Assembly (NCBI GenBank): GCA_934718065.1
Contig: CAKUZR010000003.1
Coordinates: forward strand, 62,001-126,000
Source of the DNA: an uncultured Treponema sp.
GTDB taxonomy: Bacteria > Spirochaetota > Spirochaetia > Treponematales > Treponemataceae
Direction: 5' to 3'
Length of the DNA stretch: 64,000 nt
The notes beneath the pieces were generated by a model. That model saw nothing but the letters and a program-made list of their open reading frames with translations, searched no databases and was not told where the DNA came from. Within the stretch, counting starts at the first letter, position 1. Every line of letters begins with the position of its first letter. The position numbers were made by a program, and so were the translations under genes. Positions 16,713 to 25,451 of this stretch are shown one piece after another.

Positions 16713-17428
16713 GAACTAGAAAACAGTATACCGATAGGGAAACTTCAAATTTCGACTTATCTATCAGTGATTTAATGTCTGCATTATGCGGAATATTTGC
16801 TTTAGTTATGATTTGTGTGGTTTTTCAATTAAACACAACAAAAGCTGAATATAATTCAAAAAATAAGAAAGCTGAAGAATATTATTCAAAGCAAAGAGAA
16901 TTGTATGAAGATCTTAGTGAAGAATTCAAAGACGACCTGAAGAAATGGAATGCTGAAATTACTAAAGATTTAACAATTAGGTTTAAAGATTCAAATGTTC
17001 TTTTTGAACCTTGGAAGGCCAATTTAAGACCGACATTCAAAAATGTATTGGATGATTTTTTTCCAAGATTAATAGTACTACTTGAAAATTCAGAATACAA
17101 AAATGAAATTGAGGAAATTCGTATTGAAGGGCATACGGCAAGAGAACGAAATAAAAGTTTTAATCAAGATTATAAAGAAGGTATGGAACTATCCCAAGAA
17201 AGAACTCGAGAGGTTATGCTCCATTGTTTAAATGCGTTAGACAATGATGATAGAGAATGGGTTCAATCTAATATAGCTGCAATAGGATATTCACTTTCTC
17301 GTCCTGTAAAAGTAGCTGGACAAATAAACTGGGAAGATTCTAGAAGAGTTGAATTTAAAATAAAAACAAAAACAGAGAAAGTTATTGAAGAACTTGCAGA
17401 TAAGGAATTTAAAATAACTCATGAATGA
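16709..17428 (+). CDS. zorB: ZorB-like MotB/OmpA-family stator protein
   Basis: 239 residues: a short cytosolic start, one membrane helix (about 18-41) with a conserved-looking Asp in ISDLMSALCGIFALVM (Asp 21), the position of the proton-carrying Asp of MotB/ZorB. A charged linker follows, then an OmpA-like peptidoglycan-binding domain (about 75-230) with IRIEGHTARERN, ELSQERTREVM and the terminal WEDSRRVEFKI. In ZorAB complexes the two ZorB chains anchor the motor to the cell wall. The ATGA overlap with zorA and the 8-base overlap with the next gene indicate translational coupling. Confidence 0.8.
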   Translation: MRTRKQYTDRETSNFDLSISDLMSALCGIFALVMICVVFQLNTTKAEYNSKNKKAEEYYSKQRELYEDLSEEFKDDLKKWNAEITKDLTIRFKDSNVLFEPWKANLRPTFKNVLDDFFPRLIVLLENSEYKNEIEEIRIEGHTARERNKSFNQDYKEGMELSQERTREVMLHCLNALDNDDREWVQSNIAAIGYSLSRPVKVAGQINWEDSRRVEFKIKTKTEKVIEELADKEFKITHE

Positions 17429-18884
17429 TGATATTAAATCATTTTCAGCATTGATGAATTTGGAACGCGCATCAACAATTTTTCTTACAACACGAAAATG
17501 GCCTTCTGAAAAAACAGAAAAGAATTGGAATAAATTTATTGCATATCTGAATTCTTTATTCTCTGAAGAATCTTCAGTTGAAAATCTAACTACCAAAAAA
17601 CTTGAATTACTTCAAAAATTATTTGATTACTTTATTTCTGATCCAGTACATGATATTAATAAAATTATTAGAGCTGGAAAAAGAATTTTGCCACAAATGA
17701 TTTTTGCAATTCCAAAATTGACAATAAACAAGATTCCTATTGATGCTGCAGAAAATGAACGATATCTATTATTATTCTTTAACAATATTCCTAAAACATA
17801 TTTTGGAAGTATTTCAATACCTATAATGAAATACTATTTAAATTCTGGAAAGCAATCGCAAATCATAAAAAACTTCATAAGATTGATATTTTCTTCATTA
17901 GAAACCACCGATTCTGCTTATATTCCAAATATTGAACTGTATATCTCTGAACAAGAGTTGAGAAAAAAACTGACAAATTTAAAAGCTCCTAGTTATAATG
18001 ACGCTTTAACAAAATTAGGTGTCGCCGAAAAATTCAAAAACAGTTTATATTTCAAACTTCATTTTTTTTATTGGATTCAATCACTAAGAACTTATAGCTA
18101 CGATTTAATAAAAGATAATTATACAGACATAAAAAACTGTACAGAGGATGAAAAAAAACTCCTTTTTGCAAAAATAATCATTTTTGCCCATGATTCAATA
18201 AATGATAAAAAAAGTGATGAGTTTATAAAGAGAATTGATGCAGATTTTTTTAGAAATGATGAGGTTGATAAAACTGAAAAAGACTATTGGATTCTTTTAG
18301 GAAAGGAACACAAAACAGCTGAAAATGAAGCTTTACTTAACAAAGCTCATACTTATTATTTAAATATTTTTACCAGGTTTATTATTACAAAATTTTATGA
18401 TTCTCTTGGAGAAATTGCCAGTGATAGAAGCGGACAAGCCAGAGCTGAATTCTGGAGAAAATATGGAACTTCAGAAGCCTTTGTTGACATCAAGTTGATA
18501 TTAAATGATTGGCAAAGAAGCCGGGTGTTTGCAGGATTAAATTTGAACGAAATAAAAATTTTTAATAAACATTGTATTCACTGCGACAATAACAGCTATT
18601 CTGAATCTGCCGTTTTTGTAATTATTTTTAATTCAAAAATTGTTGTGGATTATGTTCAAAACGCTCATTCTGGACAAATATTTAATAGTACCAATCCATA
18701 TATTACAAACCTTTTGCATCGCCATTTTGTTTCTAACTCTAAAGAATTTAATTACTTTTCTAGCGGTTCAATTTTTAATAATCCATCCGGAGAAGGACGT
18801 TTTATCCATAGTGGATATTATTGGCAAACTAAAATTGATCAAGTATTGAGTCAAAATAATATTTATCCAGGAAATGATAAATAA
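17421..18884 (+). CDS. zorC: ZorC-like protein, probable EH_Signature domain
   Basis: The 487-residue protein has no signal peptide or membrane segment and is mostly helical. The C-terminal third contains RAEFWRKYG (Glu near 341) and FIHSGYYWQTKID (His near 463), which fit the conserved Glu and His that name the EH_Signature domain of ZorC in type I Zorya. Order zorA-zorB-zorC with overlapping starts is the type I order. The expected fourth gene, zorD (SNF2-like helicase with nuclease), is not here: an unrelated lipoprotein gene follows 72 bases later. In type I systems ZorC is thought to act on DNA together with ZorD, so this system is either incomplete, a variant, or uses an effector elsewhere. 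I am sure of the context, less of the domain. Confidence 0.65.
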   Translation: MNDDIKSFSALMNLERASTIFLTTRKWPSEKTEKNWNKFIAYLNSLFSEESSVENLTTKKLELLQKLFDYFISDPVHDINKIIRAGKRILPQMIFAIPKLTINKIPIDAAENERYLLLFFNNIPKTYFGSISIPIMKYYLNSGKQSQIIKNFIRLIFSSLETTDSAYIPNIELYISEQELRKKLTNLKAPSYNDALTKLGVAEKFKNSLYFKLHFFYWIQSLRTYSYDLIKDNYTDIKNCTEDEKKLLFAKIIIFAHDSINDKKSDEFIKRIDADFFRNDEVDKTEKDYWILLGKEHKTAENEALLNKAHTYYLNIFTRFIITKFYDSLGEIASDRSGQARAEFWRKYGTSEAFVDIKLILNDWQRSRVFAGLNLNEIKIFNKHCIHCDNNSYSESAVFVIIFNSKIVVDYVQNAHSGQIFNSTNPYITNLLHRHFVSNSKEFNYFSSGSIFNNPSGEGRFIHSGYYWQTKIDQVLSQNNIYPGNDK

Positions 18885-18920
18885 TAAAAAAAGACTATCA
18901 TTTCCATTTGCACACAAACA

Positions 18921-18949
18921 TTGAAACTACCACAAAAAACTCTTATAAT
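18921..18949 (+). promoter_or_regulatory. Promoter for a leaderless lipoprotein mRNA
   Basis: TTGAAA (18921-18926), a 17-base spacer and TATAAT (18944-18949) make a near-consensus housekeeping promoter. The ATG at 18957 lies seven bases after the -10 box, where transcription should begin, and no Shine-Dalgarno sequence exists. This also argues against the TTG at 18921 as start codon, because it is the -35 box itself. Confidence 0.75.
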
Positions 18950-18956
18950 CAGTTTT

Positions 18957-19643
18957 ATGAAAAGAATAAGTTTTGTTTTGATTGCGGCGGCTTTTTGCAT
19001 TTTTTCTTGCAAAGAACAGGACGAGCCGGAGTTTTGGTATGTAAAAAACAATTCGTCTTTTAATGTTATTGTAAAGGACAAGACTAACAACAAGGATTAT
19101 GAAATAAATTCTGGAACTTCAAAAATTGTAAACACAAAGTCCGAACTGGAATACTCATTGAATCAAAAAATTGAATTTGATTTTAACGGCGAAAAGAAAA
19201 CCGTTGAGACAGAATTTTTATCTGAAAAACTGTATGAAGGCTTAAAAGATGGAAGTTACTGCAAAATTTTGGAGCTGAATGACATTGCCGAATATAAGCC
19301 AAACGCAACTTTTGAATATATCATCAAAAACCAAACTGAAGAGCAGATAATCGCGCTCTGCAAACTGTTTGACACGGAATTTCAAGTTGAAATCGATGAC
19401 GAGAAAACTCTTGCCTTCAATTCTGTAAATCCAGATTTGTATTTTTTTGAAAAGCCTGATTATGACACTTTTGTAAAAAATGCTGCCATTCTGAAAAAAG
19501 AAATAACTGATGAAACAGAATACAAGACTGAATATCAGAATATGCTGGACGAAATGTCAATTGCGCCTGTAACTTCTTCTTCAACAGAAAAAGACGAATC
19601 TTCTGGAAAAATTACATACAAAACTAGCATTATGGTGTTTTAA
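18957..19643 (+). CDS. Putative lipoprotein of unknown function
   Basis: Start chosen at ATG 18957 because it immediately precedes a lipoprotein signal (MKRISFVLIAAAFCIFSC, lipid Cys about residue 18) and sits at the predicted transcription start. The mature part of about 210 residues has beta-rich segments (NSSFNVIVKDKTNN, YSLNQKIEFDFNGEKKTV) and a Ser/Thr-rich acidic tail. I recognise no family. It has its own promoter, so it is probably not part of the Zorya-like operon although it lies just behind it. Confidence 0.75.
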   Translation: MKRISFVLIAAAFCIFSCKEQDEPEFWYVKNNSSFNVIVKDKTNNKDYEINSGTSKIVNTKSELEYSLNQKIEFDFNGEKKTVETEFLSEKLYEGLKDGSYCKILELNDIAEYKPNATFEYIIKNQTEEQIIALCKLFDTEFQVEIDDEKTLAFNSVNPDLYFFEKPDYDTFVKNAAILKKEITDETEYKTEYQNMLDEMSIAPVTSSSTEKDESSGKITYKTSIMVF

Positions 19644-19907
19644 TTTTCAATGAAAAGAAAAATCGTTTTTATGCATTCCTGAACATTTATAATCACATCC
19701 AGACTTCTTAGAAAACCATATTCAGAAATGGCCACCACCTCTAAATCAGGTCTTTATTTTGAAAATAATAAAATTCTTCTCAAAATATGGTTTATCCAAC
19801 TAAAAATATAAAGTATTTTTACTACAAACGCTTAATTTGTTAAATATAGCGGCATTTAATAAAAGATGATATAATTTCAATATTATAGATAAAAGGAGTT
19901 ATAATAA

Positions 19908-20594
19908 ATGAAAAGAACAATTTTATCAGCTTTGCTTGTATCCTCAGTCATAATATTATCAGCCTGCACATCTATGCCAAGCACATTCGGAGATGCTGAC
20001 GATACATCAAGGAATGATGTAAAAGTTTTTACTGACAAGTTTAGCGGATCAAAAACTTATTCGTATACAAAAGGTCTTAGAGGTGGATTCACATTGTCAA
20101 GAAATGCGTTTTCTACTGACCATCTTGAATTTTATCCAGATCTCGTTATCAATACAGACTGTCTTTGCACACCTTCGCTTAGAATTGTCTACAGCGGTTC
20201 CAACGGTGGACTTATCGCAACAGCTGCTGACAAGATGTACACAAAGTTTATCTTTCTTAATACTTATGGAAAACGACTTGAAATAATCCATTCAGTAGTC
20301 CCGAACATGGAATCTGAAATTGAACGCCAGTTCGCAGGAAATTATGCCCTCAGCGCAAAGGGAGAATACAGAATGATACTTACAAAAAAGCAGTTTGACG
20401 TTATGAAAGATTTCTTTTCTTCCAGTGATTCTATTGAGTGCGCTGCATATTCAACAGACAACACTGTTGTTACATTCAAGTCGTACAATAATAGCTGGCA
20501 TCAGAATGTATTCACCGCTCTTGACAATTGCGTAAAAGTTGATGAACCTAACGTTAAATACAACGAAACGCTTACACAGGCTATAGTAAGATAA
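19908..20594 (+). CDS. Putative lipoprotein of unknown function
   Basis: A 228-residue product with a clear lipoprotein signal (VIILSAC, lipid Cys about residue 20) after AAAGGAG ribosome site. A TATAAT box is at about 19869-19874. The mature protein begins TSMPSTFGDADDTSRNDVKVF and contains two Cys close together in DCLCTPSLRI plus another in ECAAY. It appears globular and alpha/beta, and resembles conserved spirochaete lipoproteins only in style. It ends at a strong terminator shared with the convergent pur operon. The 264 bases before the gene hold nothing else I can identify. Confidence 0.75.
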   Translation: MKRTILSALLVSSVIILSACTSMPSTFGDADDTSRNDVKVFTDKFSGSKTYSYTKGLRGGFTLSRNAFSTDHLEFYPDLVINTDCLCTPSLRIVYSGSNGGLIATAADKMYTKFIFLNTYGKRLEIIHSVVPNMESEIERQFAGNYALSAKGEYRMILTKKQFDVMKDFFSSSDSIECAAYSTDNTVVTFKSYNNSWHQNVFTALDNCVKVDEPNVKYNETLTQAIVR

Positions 20595-20740
20595 ATAGAT
20601 TTATAAATATTGATACCGCAGAATAAAGATAAATATTTCATGGTATTTTTACTCGCCTTAGACAAACGAATATGTACAGTTCTCTAATTTCTCATAAAAA
20701 TTTTTTGATATTAACAGATTGAAATGTCCACTCTCCATAA

Positions 20741-20777
20741 AAAAAGTTCCTGCCAGTATTGCCGACAGGAACTTTTT
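20741..20777. terminator. Bidirectional terminator between the lipoprotein gene and purM
   Basis: AAAAAGTTCCTG (20741-20752) pairs perfectly with CAGGAACTTTTT (20766-20777) around a 13-base loop. The A and T tracts flanking the stem let it work in both directions, for the plus-strand lipoprotein gene and the minus-strand pur genes. Confidence 0.85.
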
Positions 20778-20811
20778 GTTTGCTCTTAATTTTTAGTGCG
20801 GGGCGCGGGGA

Positions 20812-21906
20812 TTAGTCTTCAAAAAGAACTTTTTCTTTCTGGGTTTCGGCTTTGCCTTCTGCGTAGGCTACGCGGCCGATTTTGTAGGCTTTCATGTCCG
20901 GGCAGTCATCGCGGTGGTATTTTGAAGCGTTCGCATTGAACATTTCAATGATTGAGTCCGCGTCTTTTGCTTTTACTGCAAGAACGAATCCAATTCCCAT
21001 GTTGAATGTATTGTAGATTGTGTTCAAATCTGCGCCGCGGCGGATAAGCTCGCCGAACACCGGAGGAATATCCCAGCTTGAACGTTTGATTACAGAAATA
21101 AGCTGTTTTTTTCCTTCTTTTGCTTTTGGATACATTCGAGGAATATTTTCATAGAATCCGCCGCCTGTTACGTGAACCATTCCGTGAACTGATTTTTTAT
21201 ATTTCGCAAGAACTTCCATAACTGGTTTTACATAAATTCTTGTTGGTGTAAGAAGAACCTCACCGATTGTCTTTCCTGTTTCTTTTCCATCCATAAGGAA
21301 CGGTTCGTTCGGGTTAGGAACAAGTTTTCTTACAAGGCTGAATCCGTTTGAATGAACTCCTGTTGAAGAAAGACCAATCAGAACGTCGCCTTCCGCAATA
21401 TCCTCGCCGGTAATCATATCGTTCTTTTCGCCTACACCAACGCCGAATCCCGCAAGATCGTATTTTCCAACATCGTAGAATCCTGGCATTTCCGCTGTTT
21501 CACCGCCAAGCAAAGCGCATCCAGTCATAACGCATCCATCCGCAACGCCTTTTACAAGGTCAGCCGCAACATCCGCCTCAAGCTTTCCGCAGGCAACGTA
21601 ATCAAGGAAGAACAAAGTCTGAACGCCTGAGCACAAAATGTCATTAACGCTCATCGCAACGCAGTCAATTCCGACTGTATCATATTTTTTCATCTGGAAC
21701 GCGATGTCAAGTTTTGTTCCAACTCCGTCTGTTCCGCTGACCATCACAGGATTTTTATATCCTTTTGGAATCTCGAACATTCCGTTAAAACTTCCAAGAC
21801 CAGTAAGAAGCCCAGGAATTGCAGTTCTTTTTGCATGCTCCTTGTACTTATCAACAGCGCGATAACCTTCTTCAACATCAACACCAGATTCTTTGTAACT
21901 AGCCAT
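20812..21906 (-). CDS. purM: Phosphoribosylformylglycinamidine cyclo-ligase (AIR synthetase)
   Basis: PurM makes aminoimidazole ribotide from FGAM with ATP in purine synthesis, in the cytosol. The 364-residue protein has the diagnostic GTDGVGTKLDIAF (about 59-71), GGETAEMPGFY, and the C-terminal GGGFYENIPRM. Length is typical or slightly long. It follows purF on the minus strand, but a 175-bp palindromic element now sits between them (21969-22145), so read-through from purE-purF may be altered. The start ATG 21906 has a GGAGACC-type ribosome site. The convergent terminator at 20741-20777 ends the transcript. Confidence 0.95.
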   Translation of the reverse strand: MASYKESGVDVEEGYRAVDKYKEHAKRTAIPGLLTGLGSFNGMFEIPKGYKNPVMVSGTDGVGTKLDIAFQMKKYDTVGIDCVAMSVNDILCSGVQTLFFLDYVACGKLEADVAADLVKGVADGCVMTGCALLGGETAEMPGFYDVGKYDLAGFGVGVGEKNDMITGEDIAEGDVLIGLSSTGVHSNGFSLVRKLVPNPNEPFLMDGKETGKTIGEVLLTPTRIYVKPVMEVLAKYKKSVHGMVHVTGGGFYENIPRMYPKAKEGKKQLISVIKRSSWDIPPVFGELIRRGADLNTIYNTFNMGIGFVLAVKAKDADSIIEMFNANASKYHRDDCPDMKAYKIGRVAYAEGKAETQKEKVLFED

Positions 21907-21968
21907 ATCTTATGGTCTCCTAAAAAATAATTTATTAAAATAATAAAATAGCTGAATAAAACTAATTC

Positions 21969-22145
21969 GCCTTAATTTCAAGTTTTTCGTAAATTCTGAA
22001 AAATCGCTTTCGGCATATTTTCAGTTTGCTCAGATGGATTTGGCTCGCGCTTCGCTTGTATTAATTCAATCGCCAAAAATCTTCACAAATTGTAAGTCTG
22101 CCTATGATTTTATTCCTTTCACAAAAAACTCGGCATTCTGGCTAA
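21969..22145. mobile_element. MITE-like palindromic element, shortened copy, between purF and purM
   Basis: Carries the family core (AAATCGCTTTCGGCATATTT, GATGGATTTGGCTCGCGCTT, TTCAATCGCCAAAAATCTTC) and the right end CTCGGCATTCTGGCTA. The central GGGTGCTCCGCAC loop present in the longer copies is missing, and the left end is degenerate. Its terminal CTA (22142-22144) is the TAG stop codon of purF. Confidence 0.8.
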
Positions 22146-23608
22146 TTCACTTTTTTTTCTGTAAGCTCGCCGGGAACACTCATTGGGTACTCGCCGGTGA
22201 AACAGCCTTTGCAGAAACCGTACTGTCCTGGGTTGCAGGCGCGCAACGCCTCGAACATTCCGTCAACAGAAATGAATGCGAGCGAATCCGCCCCGATTTC
22301 CTTGCGGATTTCCTCAACATCATGTCCTGAAGAAATAAGCTCTTCCTTTGTAGGAGTGTCAATTCCCAAATAGCACGGAAACTTTACCGGCGCAGAGCTT
22401 ACCCTGAAGTGAACTTCCTTTGCCCCGGCGCGTCGCAGAATCTGAACCAGACGGCGGCTTGTTGTTCCGCGCACAATTGAATCATCAATTACAATAACGC
22501 GCTTTCCGTCCAGGTCGCTTTTCAGGGCGTTCAGCTTTACAAAAACCATGTTTTCACGCGCCTGCTGGGTTGGAGCAATAAAAGTGCGTCCAATGTACTT
22601 GTTTTTCACAACGCCCATCGCGTACGGAATTCCAGATTCCCTTGAATAGCCGATTGCCGCGCCAAGTCCGGAATCCGGAACGCCGACAACAACATCAGCG
22701 TCAACCGGAGATTCTTTCGCAAGCTGCGCGCCCATCTTGTATCTGGCTTCCTGAACCGGAATGTCGTCAATGATTGAATCCGGGCGGGCAAAATACACAT
22801 ATTCAAAAATGCAGGAACGCTTCGAGGTTTTTTCCCCGAATTCAAAGGAAAGAACACCGTCCTTGTTGATTATAACGATTTCACCAGGATGAATATCGCG
22901 CACAAAAGTTCCGTTCATTGCGTCAATGGCGCACGATTCGCTTGCAAGAACCCAGCCGCCTTTTACCTGGCCAAGACACAGCGGTCTGATTCCGTTAGGA
23001 TCGCGTGCGCCAATCAAAGAATCTTTTGTCATTACGCAGAGCGCGAACGAGCCTTTTATCATCTGGATTGTATCGGTAAGCGCGCGCTCAAGGCCTTTCT
23101 TGTAGCCGCGGGCAATGAGCTTCACAATAACTTCTGTGTCGCTGGAAGAACTGAACGCGGCTCCGGTTTCCTCGAACATATCCCTGAGCTGAAGATAATT
23201 CACCAGCTGGCCGTTATGGGCAACAGCAACTGGACCGAGCTTTGACTGAATCAGCATTGGCTGAGCGTTTTCTATAGTTTTTGAGCCGGAAGTAGCATAG
23301 CGCACGTGTCCGATTGAAAGATTTCCCTGAAGCTCCTGAAGATGCTCCAGCTTGAACACATCTGAAACCAGCCCCATCTGCTTGTGGATTTTCACTTCAT
23401 TTCCATCTGAAACACAAATTCCTGCACTGTCCTGGCCGCGGTGCTGCAATGAATACAAACCGTAGTAGCACATTGTAGCGGCATTCATCCGGGATTCGGC
23501 AGAAGCGTCTCCGTTCTGTTCCTCCGAGTTCAAATAAACGCCGACAACTCCACACTCATCATGGAATTTATCATCCTTTTCGTTGTAAAAAAATTCGTTT
23601 TCAGACAT
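22142..23608 (-). CDS. purF: Amidophosphoribosyltransferase (glutamine PRPP amidotransferase)
   Basis: PurF catalyses the first step of purine synthesis, PRPP plus glutamine to phosphoribosylamine. The 488-residue protein has an 18-residue leader before the catalytic nucleophile in DECGVVGVY (Cys 19), the glutaminase part, and the PRPP loop VIVIDDSIVRGTTS. Cysteines in KRSCIFEY, KFPCYLGID and GFCKGCF fit the four ligands of the [4Fe-4S] form, as in Bacillus PurF, an oxygen-sensitive type suited to an anaerobe. Its ATG overlaps the purE stop (TAATG). The TAG stop is the last trinucleotide of a palindromic element, so the original C-terminus may have been slightly altered. Confidence 0.95.
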   Translation of the reverse strand: MSENEFFYNEKDDKFHDECGVVGVYLNSEEQNGDASAESRMNAATMCYYGLYSLQHRGQDSAGICVSDGNEVKIHKQMGLVSDVFKLEHLQELQGNLSIGHVRYATSGSKTIENAQPMLIQSKLGPVAVAHNGQLVNYLQLRDMFEETGAAFSSSSDTEVIVKLIARGYKKGLERALTDTIQMIKGSFALCVMTKDSLIGARDPNGIRPLCLGQVKGGWVLASESCAIDAMNGTFVRDIHPGEIVIINKDGVLSFEFGEKTSKRSCIFEYVYFARPDSIIDDIPVQEARYKMGAQLAKESPVDADVVVGVPDSGLGAAIGYSRESGIPYAMGVVKNKYIGRTFIAPTQQARENMVFVKLNALKSDLDGKRVIVIDDSIVRGTTSRRLVQILRRAGAKEVHFRVSSAPVKFPCYLGIDTPTKEELISSGHDVEEIRKEIGADSLAFISVDGMFEALRACNPGQYGFCKGCFTGEYPMSVPGELTEKKVN

Positions 23609-24105
23609 TACAGTTCAACTCCAGCAGCAACACCAGCAGAAGCGTCGTCAGCAAGTTTTTTGCGGAAAGCCAGAAGTTTTTCCTTCAGCTCCGGATATTT
23701 TATTGAAAGAATCTGCACCGCAAGATAAGCGGCATTTTTTGCGTTTCCAATTCCAACAGTCGCAACTGGAATCTGCGGCGGCATCTGAACAATTGAAAGA
23801 AGCGCGTCCATTCCGCCAAGTCCGTTTGAACCGGCAGAAATACATTCAAGAGGAACTCCGATAACCGGCAAAGTTGTAATTCCTGCAATAACGCCAGGAA
23901 GAGCAGCCGCAAGACCTGCGCCGGCAATAATAACTTCAAAGCCTTCTGACTCGCACTGCTTTACAGTTTTGTGCAGAAGCTCGCCGGCCCGATGCGCAGA
24001 AATCACAAACGCTTTATATTCAACGCCGAATTCTTTAAGAACATCAGCGGCCTTTTTCATTTTTTCTGTATCCGATTTTGACCCGAAAAAAATCGCAACC
24101 TTCAA
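23608..24105 (-). CDS. purE: 5-(carboxyamino)imidazole ribonucleotide mutase / AIR carboxylase
   Basis: The 165-residue protein has the PurE core: FFGSKSDTEKMKKA at the start, ISAHRAGELL, IIAGAGLAAALPGVIAG and LLSIVQMPPQIPVATV. PurE either rearranges N5-CAIR made by PurK (class I) or carboxylates AIR directly (class II). A PurE from Treponema denticola has been reported to act as a direct AIR carboxylase. The segment after SAHR lacks the usual TP, and no purK is present in this window, so direct carboxylation is possible but unproven. It is the first gene of purE-purF-(element)-purM, and a second palindromic element lies upstream. Confidence 0.92.
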   Translation of the reverse strand: MKVAIFFGSKSDTEKMKKAADVLKEFGVEYKAFVISAHRAGELLHKTVKQCESEGFEVIIAGAGLAAALPGVIAGITTLPVIGVPLECISAGSNGLGGMDALLSIVQMPPQIPVATVGIGNAKNAAYLAVQILSIKYPELKEKLLAFRKKLADDASAGVAAGVEL

Positions 24106-24256
24106 ATCCGTCCTCCTCGCTTTTGTCTCCGAATAAATTCCACAAAAACGATAAATGACTTTACCACAATTTTACAACATTCACAAGGCAAGAAACACGA
24201 ATGAACACGGAAGGCAAACCGGCACAATTCTGGGCAAAATTAAAGCTGAAAATAAA

Positions 24257-24458
24257 TAAACTGAATGTCGAGTTTTTTGTAAATTCTGAAAAATCGCTTT
24301 CGGCATATTTCCACTTTGCTCAGATGGATTTGGCTCGCGCTTCGCTTGTATTGATTTGGGTGCTCCGCACTTTTAGTGATTCAATCGCCAAAAATCTTCA
24401 CAAAGTGTAAATCTGCCTGCGCTTTTATTTTTTCCACAAAAACTCGATATTCAGGCTA
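24257..24458. mobile_element. MITE-like palindromic element, full-length copy, between the pseudouridine synthase gene and purE
   Basis: About 200 bp with left end CTGAATGTCGAGTTTTTTGT and right end CAAAAACTCGATATTCAGGC, imperfect inverted repeats of each other. The central hairpin GTGCTCCGCAC is present. It lies between two minus-strand genes; its right end is seven bases from the stop of the pseudouridine synthase gene. No open reading frame of its own. The rest of 24106-24464 holds only the purE leader. Confidence 0.85.
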
Positions 24459-24464
24459 AATGAA

Positions 24465-25223
24465 TCAGAAAATCTGAAGCAGCTCATCCTCTGTCAAAAA
24501 ACGGAAATCCCCGGGCAAAAGATTTTTTTCCAGCGGCAGATTCCCGAACTGAATCCGCTCAAGAAACACAACCTTGTTCTGCACGGCGGCGAACATTCTT
24601 TTTATCTGGTGGAACTGGCCTTCGCGCACGGAAACCACACATTCTGTTCCGCTTAAAAATTCCACGCGCGCCGGCAAGGCTTTGCGCTCCGGAAATTTCT
24701 TTTCCGCGGGAAGCACAACGCCGGATGAAAAAATTTTTCCGCACGATTCCTGCTCTTCCGGGCTTACAGAATTTTCCAGCCGTGCAAAATATTTTTTTTC
24801 AACTTTAAAATCTGGAGAAGCAAGGCGGTGGGAAAAACTTCCGTTTGTGGTAAAAAGCAGAAGCCCGGAAGTGTCAGCGTCAAGGCGACCTACGCTGTGA
24901 AGCTTGCCCAGATTTTTTGGCAATATAATAGAAGAAAGCAGCTCATAAACAACAGGATGACGGTCGCTTGCAAAAGAACACACGTAGCCGGCCGGCTTGT
25001 TCATAAGAATATAAATGTGGCTCTGCTTTTCAAGAGCGGCTCCGTTCACAGAAATTTCGTTCCGGCTGATTTTTACTGGAAAAGCGCATTCCAAAACCCG
25101 CGCGCCGTCCACAAGCACCTGATTTTTGCGCAGAAAACTGCCCGCGCCCCTAAGCGAACAAAAACCGTGGTTTATCAAAACCTTGGCAATAGGCTCAAAA
25201 AAAACAGAATCGCGTTGCTCCAT
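24465..25223 (-). CDS. RsuA/RluB-family pseudouridine synthase
   Basis: The 252-residue enzyme has an N-terminal S4 RNA-binding domain (about 8-60: LINHGFCSLRGAGSFLRKNQVLVDG) and a catalytic domain with VGRLDADTSGLLLFT, whose Asp is the catalytic residue. Further motifs are KPAGYVCS and GQFHQIKRMF. Family members convert specific uridines to pseudouridine in 16S or 23S rRNA or tRNA. Length and S4 domain fit RsuA or RluE/F-like enzymes; the exact target cannot be read from the sequence. Confidence 0.88.
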   Translation of the reverse strand: MEQRDSVFFEPIAKVLINHGFCSLRGAGSFLRKNQVLVDGARVLECAFPVKISRNEISVNGAALEKQSHIYILMNKPAGYVCSFASDRHPVVYELLSSIILPKNLGKLHSVGRLDADTSGLLLFTTNGSFSHRLASPDFKVEKKYFARLENSVSPEEQESCGKIFSSGVVLPAEKKFPERKALPARVEFLSGTECVVSVREGQFHQIKRMFAAVQNKVVFLERIQFGNLPLEKNLLPGDFRFLTEDELLQIF

Positions 25224-25277
25224 AAAACTATCTTACACAGAATCCTTAAGTTTTGAAACAAGAACCGCTTGATTTGC

Positions 25278-25398
25278 CGCGATTTCTGCGGCAGGGATTG
25301 GAGGGGCAAGCCGGAGGCTTGTTGCGGAGCGAAGCGGAGCAATGAGGCGGAAGCCGGAACCCCGGAAAGCCCGACGGCGGCTTGCCGCCGGGCCGCCC
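25278..25398. repeat. GC-rich dispersed intergenic repeat, copy 1
   Basis: Contains AGGGATTGGAGGGGC, GTTGCGGAGCGAAGCGGAGC, GCAATGAGGC and GCCGGAACCCCGGAAAGCCC, then the hairpin CGGCGGC/GCCGCCG. Related sequences in the opposite orientation occur at 41291-41421 and 51131-51223. It is much richer in GC than its surroundings and lies upstream of polA. Confidence 0.7.
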
Positions 25399-25451
25399 AA
25401 AAATAAAAATCTGATGTCGATAAATAATCGAAAAAGCGTTAGAATGTTTTT

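Noticed and set aside
24250..24460. Small proteins starting MDLARASLVLI in several intergenic repeats
   Set aside because: The same short peptide appears because the palindromic element itself is repeated; no ribosome site, and the frames end at different points in each copy.
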